Assembly: GCF_002849615.1 (NCBI RefSeq)
Contig: NZ_PDNV01000002.1
Coordinates: 186,001-250,000 of the forward strand
Length of the DNA: 64,000 nucleotides
Source of the DNA: Pollutimonas nitritireducens
Lineage (GTDB): Bacteria; Pseudomonadota; Gammaproteobacteria; Burkholderiales; Burkholderiaceae_B
Direction: 5' to 3'
Part shown: positions 18,582-29,858 of the stretch, in pieces
Numbering within the stretch: the first letter of the stretch is position 1
How the letters are laid out: each line of letters opens with the position of its first letter
Translations under genes and position numbers: made by a program
The notes under the pieces: generated by a model
The model's database searches: none
What the model saw: the letters and a program-made list of their open reading frames with translations, nothing else
Told to the model about the DNA's origin: nothing

Positions 18582-19709
18582 ATGGGTGGAAGCCATGACG
18601 TATCTCATACCCCCGGCGGAGTCGTACTGGTTTATGCCGCACGCGAACATGAGCCGCAGCATGACAAAGCGGTGCATTTCGAACTCGGCAAACGTATTGC
18701 CCGATTATTGGGTCTTGAATTTGAAGGACAGTACGAATCTGCAAAGTCGTACTCCGGCCGCCTGTACCTTCTTCCGAGCGACACGCTCATCGGCCTTGCT
18801 GCGGCCCGTGCCCTGGGCGTCAGGGCCGAGACTGATCTTTTTGGGGGCGTTGCGCCTCATGCCTTTGTTCCGACCAAGGCGATCACTCATCCATTGCTGG
18901 CGGACAATGCCTATGCCCCACCGGGATGGTCGCTCAACTTCGGTCGACGGGTAAGAGACGCGGTCCTGCGCGGATATACCGGCTTCACCCTGGAAGACGC
19001 GCGCCGGGCCGGTCTGGAACTGCTGCAACATGGCCAGTTGCGCGTCAAGCCGGTACACGCGACTGCGGGACGCGGGCAGGTCCTGGTTTCGACAGCCGAC
19101 GAATTGGACCAGGCGCTGCATGGGCTTGACACGGAGCGCCTTTCCGATTGCGGCGTGGTGCTTGAGGAGCATCTGGACGACGTGAAGACCTACAGTGTCG
19201 GCCAGGTCCGTGTGGCCAATATGGTTGCCAGCTATGTGGGTACCCAGCGACTGACGACCGACAACCACGGCGTATGGGTGTACGGCGGATCGGATCTCAT
19301 CATCCGGCGCGGCGATTTTGAGGCGCTTCAGAAACTGGATGTTCCGGATGATTTCCGCGACGCAATCGCCATGGCGAAAACATACGACCAGGCCGCTTCG
19401 GACTGCTTTGCCGATTTGATCGCCTCGCGGCGAAATTATGATGTTGCGGGTGGCATGGATGCGCAGGGCCGACTGCGTGTCGGGGTGCTGGAGCAATCCT
19501 GGCGTTCCGGAGGCGCCAGCAGCGCCGAGATTGCGGCTCTCGAGGTGTTCCAGGCCCACGCGGACATCCAGCAAGTCCGCGCAAGCACCATCGAGCTTTT
19601 TGGCGAGAAGGCGGATCCGCCGGCCAATGCCGTGGAAGTATTTCGAGGCGAGGATGAGGATCTGGGTTTGATAAGGAAATACGTGACGGTGGAACCCTAT
19701 GGGAACTAG
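18582..19709 (+). CDS. DUF3182 family protein, ATP-grasp-like
   Basis: This 375-residue protein starts MGGSHDVSHTPGGVVLVYAA. The middle carries RVKPVHATAGRGQVLVST and CGVVLEEHLDDVKTYSVGQV, which resemble the nucleotide-binding and acidic segments of ATP-grasp enzymes, so an ATP-dependent ligase is plausible. I recognise it as the DUF3182 family, which has no established function as far as I know. It overlaps the following hydrolase gene by 11 bases, so the two are probably translated together. It has no signal peptide and is expected in the cytoplasm. Confidence 0.8.
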   Translation: MGGSHDVSHTPGGVVLVYAAREHEPQHDKAVHFELGKRIARLLGLEFEGQYESAKSYSGRLYLLPSDTLIGLAAARALGVRAETDLFGGVAPHAFVPTKAITHPLLADNAYAPPGWSLNFGRRVRDAVLRGYTGFTLEDARRAGLELLQHGQLRVKPVHATAGRGQVLVSTADELDQALHGLDTERLSDCGVVLEEHLDDVKTYSVGQVRVANMVASYVGTQRLTTDNHGVWVYGGSDLIIRRGDFEALQKLDVPDDFRDAIAMAKTYDQAASDCFADLIASRRNYDVAGGMDAQGRLRVGVLEQSWRSGGASSAEIAALEVFQAHADIQQVRASTIELFGEKADPPANAVEVFRGEDEDLGLIRKYVTVEPYGN

Positions 19710-20457
19710 CAGCACTTCTGTCGAAATAGTGGTCGAGGACGAGCACATCGCCGGTACCTTCCTGGCCCCTCGGGCCAGAGTTCCCGGCGTCCTGTTTGTG
19801 CACGGCTGGGGCGGCAGCCAGGAACGGGACCTGGACCGCGCCCGCGGCATAGCCGGGCTGGGCTGCGTATGCCTCACTTTCGATTTGCGCGGTCACGAAA
19901 AAGGTTCCGCCCGCCAGCAGACGGTGACCCGCGAAGAGAATCTGCGCGATATCATTGCCGCCTACGATCTGCTCGCGCAGCATCCCGCCATCGACACCTC
20001 GGCCATCGCCGTCGTCAGCACCAGTTACGGCGGCTACCTGTCCACCATCCTGACCACCCTGCGACCCGTCAAGTGGTTATCGCTGCGCGTTCCTTCCTTA
20101 TACCGGGATGCCGAGTGGTCTGTGCCTAAACGGCAACTGAACCGCGAAGATCTTGCCGTGTACAGAGGCGCACCCGTTACCCCCGAAGAGAACCGCGCAC
20201 TTGCCGCATGCGCAGGCTTCAGAGGGGACGTCCTGTTGGTTGAATCCGAACATGACCACCTGGTTCCGCATGCCACGATCATGAGCTACCGCGCCGCGTT
20301 TCGCAATTCGCATTCGCTGACGCACCGCGTGGTCGACGGAGCTGACCATGCCCTGAGCGAAAAGGCGTGCCAACAAGCCTATACCTCGATCCTGATAAGC
20401 TGGATTACCGAGATGGTAGTAGGCGCCCGCGTCGGGGCTCGACCCCCAAGGTTTTGA
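19699..20457 (+). CDS. Alpha/beta hydrolase (dienelactone-hydrolase-like)
   Basis: This 252-residue protein has an alpha/beta hydrolase core: VLFVHGWGGSQERD (oxyanion region), a nucleophile elbow in AVVSTSYGGYLSTIL, an acidic residue in LLVESEHDHLVPH, and the catalytic histidine in VDGADHALSEKA. No export signal is visible. It overlaps the DUF3182 gene by 11 bases. The natural substrate is unknown; coupling to an ATP-grasp-like enzyme suggests that it may hydrolyse or edit an ester or amide made by its partner, which is inference. Confidence 0.85.
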   Translation: MGTSSTSVEIVVEDEHIAGTFLAPRARVPGVLFVHGWGGSQERDLDRARGIAGLGCVCLTFDLRGHEKGSARQQTVTREENLRDIIAAYDLLAQHPAIDTSAIAVVSTSYGGYLSTILTTLRPVKWLSLRVPSLYRDAEWSVPKRQLNREDLAVYRGAPVTPEENRALAACAGFRGDVLLVESEHDHLVPHATIMSYRAAFRNSHSLTHRVVDGADHALSEKACQQAYTSILISWITEMVVGARVGARPPRF

Positions 20458-20501
20458 ACATCAGGCATTGATTTACCGGCCGGCAACCCCATGTAGTCGA
20501 A

Positions 20502-21500
20502 ATGACTCCATTCTCCATACTCGACCTTTCCCCGATCACCGAAGGCAGCACTGCCGCGGAATCGTTCCGCCACACATTGGACATTGCTCAGCACGGCGAG
20601 CAATGGGGCTATAACCGCTACTGGATGGCGGAACATCACGGAATGCCCGGAATAGCCAGTGCGGCCACCGCGGTACTGATAGGACATGTCGCGGCAGGTA
20701 CATCCACCATTCGCGTCGGCGCGGGCGGCATCATGCTGCCCAACCACTCGCCGCTGGTCATTGCCGAACAATTCGGCACGCTCGAATCGCTCTTCCCCGG
20801 GCGTATCGACCTCGGCTTAGGCCGGGCGCCCGGTTCAGATCAAATCACGGCGCGGGCCCTGCGTCGCAACCTCGCTTCCGACGCCGACGAATTCCCTCGC
20901 GATGTCGTCGAGCTGATGGACTACCTGTCCGATGAACCGCGGCAAGCGGTACAGGCGGTTCCGGGAAAAGGTCTGAACGTGCCAATCTGGATACTGGGTT
21001 CCAGCCTTTTTGGCGCGCAGTTGGCAGCGGCACTGGGACTGCCCTACTCCTTCGCCTCTCACTTCGCCCCCCAGCAAATGATGCAGGCCATTCAGCTGTA
21101 TCGCAGTACGTTTAAGCCATCCGAACGGTTGCAAAAGCCTTATGTCATGCTTGGATTCAACGTATTCGCCGCCGATACCGACGAGCAGGCGCAATTTCTC
21201 GCGACCTCGTGGCAGCAGTCATTTGTCAACCTGCGCAGCGGTCGTCCTTCCAGGCTTCCACCGCCTGAAAAAGGATACCTGGACAAAATTGGCCCGCAAG
21301 CCCAGGATCTATTGCAACACGTGCTGTCGTGCTCGGCGATTGGCGCGCCCGATACCGTCGCGATCCAGCTCCAGGCCTTCCTGGACAAGACCGGCGCCGA
21401 CGAATTGATGATCACATCGAACATGTTCGACCATGCGGCGCGACTGCGTTCCTATGAGATCACTGCCCAAGTTCACCGGTCGCTCATGTCATCCACGTAG
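20502..21500 (+). CDS. LLM-class flavin-dependent oxidoreductase
   Basis: This 332-residue luciferase-like monooxygenase begins [16 protein letters not shown] and includes [20 protein letters not shown] and [20 protein letters not shown], the motifs of the MsnO8/YhbW-type subgroup. It probably uses FMN or F420-like flavin on an unknown substrate. It stands alone between the alpha/beta hydrolase and the yggS gene, all on the plus strand. Confidence 0.9.
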   Translation: MTPFSILDLSPITEGSTAAESFRHTLDIAQHGEQWGYNRYWMAEHHGMPGIASAATAVLIGHVAAGTSTIRVGAGGIMLPNHSPLVIAEQFGTLESLFPGRIDLGLGRAPGSDQITARALRRNLASDADEFPRDVVELMDYLSDEPRQAVQAVPGKGLNVPIWILGSSLFGAQLAAALGLPYSFASHFAPQQMMQAIQLYRSTFKPSERLQKPYVMLGFNVFAADTDEQAQFLATSWQQSFVNLRSGRPSRLPPPEKGYLDKIGPQAQDLLQHVLSCSAIGAPDTVAIQLQAFLDKTGADELMITSNMFDHAARLRSYEITAQVHRSLMSST

Positions 21501-21573
21501 CGGTCTACAATGGCATTGCAGCTTCTTCGCCGCCCTGGCCTACAGGGCGGCAATCATTTCAGGGTATGCCAAC

Positions 21574-22317
21574 ATGACCGACGAAAGCTCCATTGCCGAC
21601 CGCCTTGCTCACGTAACGGCCCGTATCCGCGCGGCAGCAGTTCGCGCCGGACGGCCGCCTGACTCGGTTGCACTTTTGCCGGTTAGCAAGACCTTCGGCG
21701 AAGAAGCGATACGCGAGGCAGTACGGCTGGGAGTGCACCGATTTGGCGAAAACAAGGTGCAGGAAATCCGCACAAAACATGAGATACTGGCCGACTGCAA
21801 TATCGACTGGGTCATGATCGGCCACCTGCAAACGAACAAGGCAAAAGATGTGGCGCGCCTGGCCGCGGAAGTACAGTCGCTGGACCGCATGGAGTTGGCC
21901 GTTGCCCTGGACAAGCGACTGCAGCATGAAGGACGCTCCATAGACGTACTGGTACAAATCAAGACCTCGACCGAGCCCAGCAAATATGGATTGCCGCCGG
22001 ACGAGCTGCCGGCATTCCTGCGCAGCATCACCCGTGACACCCCGACCCTGCGAGTACGTGGCCTGATGACCATGGCCATCAACATCGACAGCCAGGATGC
22101 CGTTCGCGCGTGTTTTCGCACCTTGCGCGAGTTGCGTGACCGCACGCAGCACGAAGGCATCGACGGCGTCGACCTAGGACGGCTGTCCATGGGCATGAGC
22201 GGCGACTTCGAGATTGCCATTGAAGAAGGTTCGACCGAAGTGCGGATCGGCACGGCCATATTCGGTGGGCGCATTTACGGCGACGCCTACTATTGGCCTG
22301 AAAAAACGCCGCGTTGA
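21574..22317 (+). CDS. YggS family pyridoxal-phosphate homeostasis protein
   Basis: From the ATG at 21574 (MTDESSIADRL) this is 247 residues. It has the PLP-lysine motif LLPVSKTFG, then RFGENKVQEI, WVMIGHLQTNKAK and LSMGMSGDFEIAIEEGSTEVRIG. These are the signatures of the YggS/PLPBP family, which binds PLP and balances vitamin B6 and amino-acid pools. The open frame begins earlier, inside the previous gene, but the extra residues do not match the family. mutS follows after 17 bases. Confidence 0.95.
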   Translation: MTDESSIADRLAHVTARIRAAAVRAGRPPDSVALLPVSKTFGEEAIREAVRLGVHRFGENKVQEIRTKHEILADCNIDWVMIGHLQTNKAKDVARLAAEVQSLDRMELAVALDKRLQHEGRSIDVLVQIKTSTEPSKYGLPPDELPAFLRSITRDTPTLRVRGLMTMAINIDSQDAVRACFRTLRELRDRTQHEGIDGVDLGRLSMGMSGDFEIAIEEGSTEVRIGTAIFGGRIYGDAYYWPEKTPR

Positions 22318-22334
22318 TCGATCGGAGAGGATGA

Positions 22335-25010
22335 ATGGCAGGACAAGCCCGCAACACCAAGGCCGATAGCGCTGTGGACACGCCTTTGGGCAACCACACT
22401 CCCATGATGCAGCAATACCACCGCCTGAAAGCCGAGGCTGGCTCGCATCTGCTGTTTTACCGCATGGGTGACTTCTACGAAATGTTCTACGGGGACGCCG
22501 AACGCGGTGCCCGGCTGCTCAATCTCACCTTGACCAAGCGCGGAACCTCCAATGGCGCCCCCATACCCATGGCAGGGGTTCCCTTCCATGCCATGGAAGG
22601 CTACCTCGCCAGACTCGTCGCACAGGGCGTATCGGTTGCCATCTGCGAACAGATCGGCGACCCCGCCGCCAGCAAAGGGCCAGTAGAACGCAAGATAGTC
22701 CGTATCGTCACCCCTGGCACCCTGACCGACGAGGCCCTGCTGCCGGCAAAAGCAGATCGCATGATCGCGGCTGTCTGGATTGCGAAGGTGAATAAAACCG
22801 AACGCGCCGGCCTGGCCTGGATGAACCTGGCCAATGGCGAATTCAAGGTCGGCGAGTGCACCCGCGACATGCTTGACACCGAACTACACCGTATCGCTCC
22901 CGCCGAACTGGTGTGCGCCGAAAGCGTGCGTATCGATGTGGGCAGCGGCATTGCAATCAGCGCTATTCCCGACTGGCACTTTGAGGCAGACGGCGCACGC
23001 GATGTACTGCAGCGGCACTTCGCCGTCGACTCGCTGTCAAGTTTCGGGCTGTCCGATCTGCCGACGGCCAGCTGCGCCGCTGGAGCCTTGCTGCGTTATG
23101 TCAGTCGCACGCAATCCCAATCGCTCTCACACATACAAGCCATCCGGGTGGACCAGAGCGGGGAATATGTCGTACTCGACCCGGTCACGCGCAAAAACCT
23201 GGAAATCACCGAAACAATCAGCGGCGAGAGCAGCCCTACGCTTTTCTCGACGCTGGATCACTGCGAAACCCCTATGGGCAGCCGGCTGCTGCGCCGCTGG
23301 CTGCACAACCCGCTGCGTGACAATGATGCCGCCTTGGCGCGCCAGCAGGTCATCTCCGTGTTCCTGTCAGCGCCCAGGCAGGATAGGCTGGGTGCCGAAG
23401 CGCCTCTTTCTTCGCTGCGCCAGATGCTGGACCGCTATCCCGACCTGGAACGTATTGCCACGCGCATCGCATTGCGATCGGTTCGACCGCGCGAGCTTGC
23501 CAGTCTTCGGGACGCGCTGGCACTGCTGCCCGCCGTCGCGGAACACCTGAAGCTCTGCTTTAACGCCGAACCGACACTACGGTCGTATATTCACCGTATA
23601 GACATCGATAGTGCCATTGCTGACCTTTTGCACCAAGCTGTCGATGCGGAACCCGCATTGATGATACGCGAAGGCGGCGTCATCGCCCCTGGTTACGATG
23701 AGGAGCTCGATACCTTGCGCCGCCTTGCGAGCGACAGCGGGGAATTTCTACTTGAACTCGAAACACGCGAGCGCGAACGCACGGGCATCAGCAATCTTCG
23801 GGTTGAGTTCAATCGGGTTCATGGCTTCTATATCGAGGTGTCGCGCGGGCAGTCCGACAAGGTACCTGCCGACTATCGTCGTCGACAGACCTTGAAAAGC
23901 GCCGAACGCTACATTACTCCGGAACTCAAAAGCTGGGAAGATAAAGTGCTCTCCGCCAAGGACCGCAGTCTGTCGCGTGAAAAATGGCTGTTCGAAAACC
24001 TGCTGGATGAACTCATGGTTCATGCCCCAGCCCTATCTGAATGCGCCTCCGCCTTGGCGGAAGTCGACGCGCTCGCGGCGTTGGCCGAGCATGCCGCGCT
24101 TAATGACTGGATTGCGCCTGAGCTGACACAAAACAACGAAATAATGATCGAAGCAGGCCGCCACCCAGTGGTCGAGCACAGCATCGAGCGCTTCACCCCC
24201 AACGATTGCGAGTTAGGTCCCCAACGACGGATGTTGCTCATCACCGGCCCCAACATGGGTGGCAAGTCAACCTATATGCGCCAGATTGCATTGATCGCCC
24301 TGCTGGCCAGGACGGGTAGCTTCGTGCCGGCAACCACCGCCCGCATCGGCCAGATAGACCGCATATTCACACGCATCGGCGCGGCAGACGATCTGGCTGG
24401 TGGTCGGTCGACCTTCATGATGGAAATGACCGAAGCCGCAGCCATACTGGCAGGCAGCACGCCCCAAAGCCTGGTATTGATGGATGAGATAGGTCGGGGC
24501 ACGTCGACCTATGACGGCCTGGCCCTGGCGTGGTCCATTGCCCACCGACTACTTTCGCATAACCAGGCGCTCACGCTGTTTGCCACCCACTATTTCGAGA
24601 TCACGCGATTGCCCAGCGAGGCGCCAGCAGCCGCCAACGTACACCTGGCGGCGGCGGAGTCGTCGTCCGGTATTGTATTCCTGCATGAAGTCCAGGCTGG
24701 CCCAGCCAGCCGCAGTTATGGCATCCAGGTCGCACAGCGTGCCGGAATTCCGGCAGCCGTAATCCGGCATGCAAGCCGCGAACTGTCCCGTCTGGAAGCG
24801 CAAGGGGCGCCAACGCCTCAATTGGATTTGTTTTCCGCGCCATCCGACGGCGACGACGAACTACAAGATGACCTGCCCCTTGCATCGGCAGACGCCGCGC
24901 TGCGAGCGCACTCGGCCCTACAATCCGAGCTGGCCGCGATCGATCCCGATCAACTCACGCCACGTGAAGCCCTGGACATCCTTTACCGCTTGCGCAAAGA
25001 CTACCCATGA
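22335..25010 (+). CDS. mutS: DNA mismatch repair protein MutS
   Basis: This 891-residue protein has the mismatch-contacting motif [15 protein letters not shown] near residue 45 (the Phe-x-Glu wedge). Connector, lever and clamp regions follow, then the ATPase with Walker [20 protein letters not shown] and the Walker B-type [19 protein letters not shown], plus [11 protein letters not shown]. It recognises mispairs and insertion loops with MutL. Its stop overlaps the start of roxA (ATGA). Confidence 0.98.
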   Translation: MAGQARNTKADSAVDTPLGNHTPMMQQYHRLKAEAGSHLLFYRMGDFYEMFYGDAERGARLLNLTLTKRGTSNGAPIPMAGVPFHAMEGYLARLVAQGVSVAICEQIGDPAASKGPVERKIVRIVTPGTLTDEALLPAKADRMIAAVWIAKVNKTERAGLAWMNLANGEFKVGECTRDMLDTELHRIAPAELVCAESVRIDVGSGIAISAIPDWHFEADGARDVLQRHFAVDSLSSFGLSDLPTASCAAGALLRYVSRTQSQSLSHIQAIRVDQSGEYVVLDPVTRKNLEITETISGESSPTLFSTLDHCETPMGSRLLRRWLHNPLRDNDAALARQQVISVFLSAPRQDRLGAEAPLSSLRQMLDRYPDLERIATRIALRSVRPRELASLRDALALLPAVAEHLKLCFNAEPTLRSYIHRIDIDSAIADLLHQAVDAEPALMIREGGVIAPGYDEELDTLRRLASDSGEFLLELETRERERTGISNLRVEFNRVHGFYIEVSRGQSDKVPADYRRRQTLKSAERYITPELKSWEDKVLSAKDRSLSREKWLFENLLDELMVHAPALSECASALAEVDALAALAEHAALNDWIAPELTQNNEIMIEAGRHPVVEHSIERFTPNDCELGPQRRMLLITGPNMGGKSTYMRQIALIALLARTGSFVPATTARIGQIDRIFTRIGAADDLAGGRSTFMMEMTEAAAILAGSTPQSLVLMDEIGRGTSTYDGLALAWSIAHRLLSHNQALTLFATHYFEITRLPSEAPAAANVHLAAAESSSGIVFLHEVQAGPASRSYGIQVAQRAGIPAAVIRHASRELSRLEAQGAPTPQLDLFSAPSDGDDELQDDLPLASADAALRAHSALQSELAAIDPDQLTPREALDILYRLRKDYP

Positions 25011-26194
25011 ATCCTCAACAGCCACTCACACTCCTGGGCGGACTCACGCCTCATGATTTCATGAAGCATTATTGGCAGCGCAAGCCTCTGCTGATACGCC
25101 AGGCCATTCCCGGCTACAAGCCATCGCTATCCGTCGCTAATATCAAGCAATTGGTCAAGCGGGATGAGGTCGAATCACGGCTGATATGGCAGGACGAAAA
25201 TGGCTGGAACATGAAAACAGGCCCTTTCCAGCGCCTGCCGGCGAGCCGCAAGCCGAACTGGTCACTGCTCGCGCAAAGCGTCGATTTGCATGACGATGCA
25301 ACGGCCGCCCTGATGCGCCAATTCCGTTTCATTTCCGATGCGCGCCTGGACGATGCGATGATCAGCATCGCGACGGACGGTGGTGGCGTTGGCCCTCACT
25401 TCGACAGCTATGATGTTTTCCTGCTGCAAGGCCATGGCCGTCGCCGCTGGCGCATCAGCCAGCAGAAAGACCTCGCATTACAGCCCGGCCTGCCATTGAA
25501 GATTCTTCAGAACTTCGTGGCGGAGGAGGAATTCATCCTGGAGCCGGGCGATATGCTCTACCTGCCGCCACACGTCGCCCACGACGGCGTGGCCATCGGC
25601 GACTGTATGACAATTTCAATCGGCTTTCGCGCGCCAACCGAGGCAACCCTGGCCTGCGGCATGCTGGAAGCGGCCAATGACCAGATTCTGGCAAATCTGG
25701 GCGACATGGGTGGCCTGTACGCCAACCCCGTCATTCCAGGGCCGACGCTGTCGGGCACGTTCAAAGACAAAGGGATCGCGGCAAGCGCAACGCCCGCCGA
25801 GCTGCCCAATGCGATGGTCACGGCGGCCGTCAAGGCCATCAAGAAAGTGCGATTCGACGAAGCACTGGCCGCACGCTTCCTGGGACAATGGCTTACCGAC
25901 ATACCGGCCAATGCGTATTTCGAGCCCAGCAGCAATCATCTCGATCTATCGGTTGTCCTGCCATCATCGGGAAAACTGGTCCTCGATCGTTGCAGCCGCG
26001 TCATCTACCGCGGCAAAGACCTTTTCGTCAACGGTGAAGTCGCCGCGGTTCCTGCATCATCCCGTTTGCGGCGGCTTGCCGACGAGCGCGAATTGCTGTG
26101 TTCAAGCGAAGAAATCGTCCAGCTGAAAAGAAAAGAAAGACGCATCCTGACCGAGTGGCTCGAGGAAGGCTGGTTGCACCATGTAGACGGCTGA
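25007..26194 (+). CDS. roxA: Ribosomal protein L16 arginine hydroxylase (cupin/JmjC oxygenase)
   Basis: This 395-residue protein matches the YcfD/RoxA family: [20 protein letters not shown] at the N-terminus and the Fe(II)-binding [16 protein letters not shown] (His-x-Asp), with the second His in [14 protein letters not shown]. It is a 2-oxoglutarate-dependent oxygenase that hydroxylates an arginine of L16 in E. coli. A C-terminal winged-helix-like part follows. Translation is coupled to mutS by the 4-base overlap. Confidence 0.93.
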   Translation: MNPQQPLTLLGGLTPHDFMKHYWQRKPLLIRQAIPGYKPSLSVANIKQLVKRDEVESRLIWQDENGWNMKTGPFQRLPASRKPNWSLLAQSVDLHDDATAALMRQFRFISDARLDDAMISIATDGGGVGPHFDSYDVFLLQGHGRRRWRISQQKDLALQPGLPLKILQNFVAEEEFILEPGDMLYLPPHVAHDGVAIGDCMTISIGFRAPTEATLACGMLEAANDQILANLGDMGGLYANPVIPGPTLSGTFKDKGIAASATPAELPNAMVTAAVKAIKKVRFDEALAARFLGQWLTDIPANAYFEPSSNHLDLSVVLPSSGKLVLDRCSRVIYRGKDLFVNGEVAAVPASSRLRRLADERELLCSSEEIVQLKRKERRILTEWLEEGWLHHVDG

Positions 26195-26244
26195 TGGCCG
26201 GCGCCGTCACGTTCGCCATATGTCCGAAATTACCCTGGACCACC

Positions 26245-26280
26245 GCTGAATTAGCTTATAAGTAATTAGGTAATAAGAAC
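26245..26280 (+). promoter_or_regulatory. AT-rich promoter region of the sulfite reductase operon
   Basis: An AT-rich stretch containing GCTTATAAGT and GGTAATAAGA lies just before cysJ in an otherwise GC-rich context. CysB-type regulators bind such loosely repeated AT-rich sites, so it may be a CysB target; the match is too degenerate to claim more. Confidence 0.3.
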
Positions 26281-26293
26281 CGAATCGTTTGGC

Positions 26294-28141
26294 GTGCAAG
26301 CTGTGCTAACTAGAATGGCAACACATGCATTCTCCGAGCACGCCATGCTGGCCCCTTCTTATATACCCGAAACGAAACACAAACTCCTTGCCGAATTGTC
26401 TGATGGTCTTGAATCCAATGCCCTGAGCTGGCTCTCGGGATATTTCGCCGGTGTCGCGCAGGGCAGACAGGAGTCAAGCCGCAGCGCCCCACCAGCTATT
26501 GCCGCCGTCGCCGATACACAGGCGGCGCGACAGCTCACCATCGTATATGGAAGCCAGACGGGTAACGCCAAGCGCATCGCCGAATCGATCGCCGAGCGCA
26601 CCGGCGCACTGGGGCTCAGTACACGCCTGCTCAGAGCAGATCGATACCCGACGCGCGAACTGAAAGATGAGCACCTGCTGTACATCGTCATGAGCACACA
26701 GGGCGAAGGAGAACCACCGGACGATTCGCTGGCATTCGTCGAATTCCTGAGCAGCCGCCGCGCTCCGAAGCTGCCTCAGCTCAAATTCGCGGTGTTGGGT
26801 CTGGGCGATTCCAGCTACCCGTTATTCTGCGGCATCGCACAGAGCCTGGATGCGCGGCTCACCGAACTGGGCGCCCAGCGCTTGTACGATTTGGGTACGG
26901 CCGACCTCGATATCGAAACTGTGGCCATGCCGTGGCAAGAGGCCACCATTGCCCTGGCGCAAAAAGTTCTCAAGCAGCCCGAACCGGCGGGTGCCAGCGT
27001 TATACCGCTGCACCCCAAGACAGCTCCTGTGTCGCGCGACCAGCCCTTTCTTGCCGAATTGCTGCTCAACCAGCCCATAACAGGCCGGGACAGCGATAAA
27101 GATGTGCGCCATCTTGAAATATCGCTGGAAGGCTCGCAGTTGAATTACCAACCGGGCGACGCCCTGGGCGTATGGCCGACGCAGTCCCAGGCGCTGGTCG
27201 ACTCGGTCATTGCCACCTTGAACCTCGGTTCTGAAGAAACCGTCGAGTTCAACAAAGTGTCCCGCACCCTGGGCGACTGGCTGAAACACCACCGCGAACT
27301 GACGCAATTGACCAAGCCCTTCCTTGTGGCGCATGCCGAGCTGGCCAAAAGCAGCGAATTGCAGGCGCTGCTCCAGGCCGATTCCGTCGAAGTCTTAAGG
27401 AATTTCCTGGGCACGCGGCAAGTTATCGACGTCTTAAAGGCCTACCCGGCCAAATGGACCGCGCAGGGCCTGGTGAAATCGCTGCGTCCACTGACGCCGC
27501 GGATGTATTCCATTGCCTCCAGTCAGGCGGCCGTGGACGAAGAAGTTCACCTCACGCTGGCGCATGTGAAGTATGACCACCAGGGCGAAAGCCGCTGGGG
27601 TGTCGCCTCCCGGTACCTTAGCGAACTTGGCGAAGGCGACAGGCTACCGATCTTCATTGAAGAGAACCCACGTTTCCGGTTGCCTGCGGACGCATCCCGC
27701 GATGTCATCATGATCGGCCCAGGTACCGGCATCGCACCGTTTCGCGCTTTTGTGCAGGAGCGCAGCGCCAACAGAACAAGCGGTCGTAATTGGCTGTTCT
27801 TCGGCAATCCGCATTTCGCGTCCGACTTCCTCTATCAGACAGAGTGGCAACGCGCTCTGCAGGATGGCGATCTCCACCGCCTCGACCTGGCGTTTTCCCG
27901 CGACCAGTCGGAAAAAATCTATGTCCAGCACAAACTGCTGGATCGCGCCACGGACTTGTATGAGTGGATCCAAGGTGGCGCGCACATTTACGTATGCGGC
28001 GATGCGACCCGGATGGCCCGGGACGTTCATCAAGCCTTGCTTCACATTGCCCGGAACGAAGGCGGACTGGACGAATCGCAGGCCAGGCAATGGCTGGACG
28101 ATCTGGCGGCGCAAGGCCGTTATGCCCGCGACGTTTACTAA
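26294..28141 (+). CDS. cysJ: Sulfite reductase flavoprotein alpha-component
   Basis: This protein of up to 615 residues has an N-terminal flavodoxin domain (IVYGSQTGNAKRIAESIAE; STQGEGEPPDDS), then a ferredoxin-reductase-like FAD/NADPH module (LTPRMYSIASSQ; IGPGTGIAPFRAFVQER; HIYVCGDATRMARDVH). It passes electrons from NADPH via FAD and FMN to CysI. A hydrophilic linker follows a short N-terminal segment, as in CysJ. The start is uncertain: GTG 26294, ATG 26315 and ATG 26345 are all possible and none has a strong ribosome binding site. cysI follows after 11 bases. Confidence 0.93.
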   Translation: MQAVLTRMATHAFSEHAMLAPSYIPETKHKLLAELSDGLESNALSWLSGYFAGVAQGRQESSRSAPPAIAAVADTQAARQLTIVYGSQTGNAKRIAESIAERTGALGLSTRLLRADRYPTRELKDEHLLYIVMSTQGEGEPPDDSLAFVEFLSSRRAPKLPQLKFAVLGLGDSSYPLFCGIAQSLDARLTELGAQRLYDLGTADLDIETVAMPWQEATIALAQKVLKQPEPAGASVIPLHPKTAPVSRDQPFLAELLLNQPITGRDSDKDVRHLEISLEGSQLNYQPGDALGVWPTQSQALVDSVIATLNLGSEETVEFNKVSRTLGDWLKHHRELTQLTKPFLVAHAELAKSSELQALLQADSVEVLRNFLGTRQVIDVLKAYPAKWTAQGLVKSLRPLTPRMYSIASSQAAVDEEVHLTLAHVKYDHQGESRWGVASRYLSELGEGDRLPIFIEENPRFRLPADASRDVIMIGPGTGIAPFRAFVQERSANRTSGRNWLFFGNPHFASDFLYQTEWQRALQDGDLHRLDLAFSRDQSEKIYVQHKLLDRATDLYEWIQGGAHIYVCGDATRMARDVHQALLHIARNEGGLDESQARQWLDDLAAQGRYARDVY

Positions 28142-28152
28142 ACAGGATTTTC

Positions 28153-29853
28153 ATGAGCAACACCCTTTCGCACCTGGAACAGGTCAAAGCCGTTAGTCGT
28201 CATTTGCGCGGCACGATCGAAGAAGGCTTGAATGACCCGGTCACCGGTGCCATCAGCGACGACGACAACAAGCTGTTGAAGTTCCACGGCAGCTACCAGC
28301 AGGACGATCGCGATATCCGGGACGAGCGGCGCAAACAGAAGCTCGAGCCCGCGTATTCCTTCATGATCCGCGCACGCCTGCCGGGTGGCGTGATCACTCC
28401 TGCCCAATGGCTGGCGTTCGACGATCTGGCGCGCAACTATTGCAGCCGCGGTCTGCGCATCACCACCAGGCAGACCTTCCAGTGGCACGGCGTCATCAAG
28501 GCTAATCTGAAGCCTAGCATGCAGGCCATCCATGACGCCATGGCGACCACGATCGCCGCCTGTGGAGACGTGAACCGACAGGTCGTGAGTTCAGTGAACC
28601 CGCAACTGTCCAGCCAGCACCAGTTGGTGCAGGAATGGACCCAGAAGCTGTCGGACCACTTCATACCGCGTACCCGCGCCTATCACGAGATATGGCTGGA
28701 CGGCGAGAAGATTACCGACGAACCCGAAGAAGAACCTATCTACGGCGACACCTATCTTCCGCGCAAATTCAAGATGGGTATTGCCATACCGCCCACCAAT
28801 GATGTCGACGTCTTTGCGCAAGACCTCGGCCTCATTGCCATTATCGAAGATGGCAAGCTGCTCGGCTTCAACGTGGCCATAGGCGGCGGAATGGGCGCCA
28901 GCCATGGTGACGACACGACCTATGCGCGCCTGGGCAGCCTGATCGGCTTTGTGCCGCCGGAACAACTGATCGCCGTGGCCGAAGGCGTGGTCACTTTGCA
29001 GCGCGACTACGGAAATCGCGCTGAACGTCAATATGCACGGCTTAAATACACCATCGACCACCGCGGCCTGGACTGGTTCAAATCCCAGCTGGAAGCGCGT
29101 ATCGGGTTCAGCTTGCAGCCGGTGCGCTCCTACCAGTTCGACCAGAACGGGGACCGCTACGGCTGGTCCAAAGGAGAGGATGGAAAATGGCATCTTGGCC
29201 TCTACATTGAGTCCGGCCGCCTGTGGGACAACGACGACCACCAATTACAGACTGGTGTGCGTGAAATCTCAAAAATACACAAGGGTCAATTCCGTCTGAC
29301 CTGCAATCAGAATCTTGTCATCGCCGACGTCGCTCAACAGGACCGCGCGACGATAGACGAGCTGGTTGCCCAGTACGGCTTGGATGGCTATCTGCGCCAG
29401 AGCGGAATCCGACGCCACCACATTTCGTGCGTCGCTCTGCCTACCTGTGGGCTCGCCATGGCTGAAAGTGAACGCTACGCGCCGGAACTGTTATCGAAAC
29501 TCGAAGCGCTTCTGGTTACCCATGGACTGGAAGAAGCGCCCATTCTGCTGCGCATCACCGGTTGCCCCAATGGCTGCGCCCGTCCCTATCTTGGGGAAAT
29601 CGCCTTGATCGGTCGCGCGCTGGGGCGCTACGACTTGCGGCTGGGGGCCGATTTCATCGGCGAACGCCTGAACATCGTGTATCGTGAGAACATCGCCGAG
29701 CCCGAGATATTGAGCACGCTTGACACCTTGTTCGAGGCGTATGCGAAAGACCGCGAAATCAATGAAAAATTCGGCGATTTTCTCGTACGCAGCAAGGTAA
29801 TTCCAGCTCCTACGCAACGGCTTACCCCTATCGTCCTGAATGCCGTAACCTGA
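28153..29853 (+). CDS. cysI: Sulfite reductase hemoprotein beta-component
   Basis: From the ATG at 28153 ([10 protein letters not shown]) this is 566 residues. Cysteines at 426, 432, 471 and 475 (CVALPTC and CPNGC) form the Fe4S4-siroheme pocket in the spacing of E. coli CysI. The duplicated sulfite/nitrite reductase ferredoxin-like halves are present, with [12 protein letters not shown] in the first. It reduces sulfite to sulfide with six electrons from CysJ. The siroheme synthase gene follows directly, supplying the cofactor. An upstream extension of the frame overlaps cysJ and is not coding. Confidence 0.96.
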   Translation: MSNTLSHLEQVKAVSRHLRGTIEEGLNDPVTGAISDDDNKLLKFHGSYQQDDRDIRDERRKQKLEPAYSFMIRARLPGGVITPAQWLAFDDLARNYCSRGLRITTRQTFQWHGVIKANLKPSMQAIHDAMATTIAACGDVNRQVVSSVNPQLSSQHQLVQEWTQKLSDHFIPRTRAYHEIWLDGEKITDEPEEEPIYGDTYLPRKFKMGIAIPPTNDVDVFAQDLGLIAIIEDGKLLGFNVAIGGGMGASHGDDTTYARLGSLIGFVPPEQLIAVAEGVVTLQRDYGNRAERQYARLKYTIDHRGLDWFKSQLEARIGFSLQPVRSYQFDQNGDRYGWSKGEDGKWHLGLYIESGRLWDNDDHQLQTGVREISKIHKGQFRLTCNQNLVIADVAQQDRATIDELVAQYGLDGYLRQSGIRRHHISCVALPTCGLAMAESERYAPELLSKLEALLVTHGLEEAPILLRITGCPNGCARPYLGEIALIGRALGRYDLRLGADFIGERLNIVYRENIAEPEILSTLDTLFEAYAKDREINEKFGDFLVRSKVIPAPTQRLTPIVLNAVT

Positions 29854-29858
29854 GCCTG

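Noticed and set aside
18705-19877. Minus-strand open frame (390 codons) opposite the DUF3182 gene
   Set aside because: It is antisense to DUF3182 and the hydrolase start; the plus-strand genes are coupled by overlap and have recognisable motifs.
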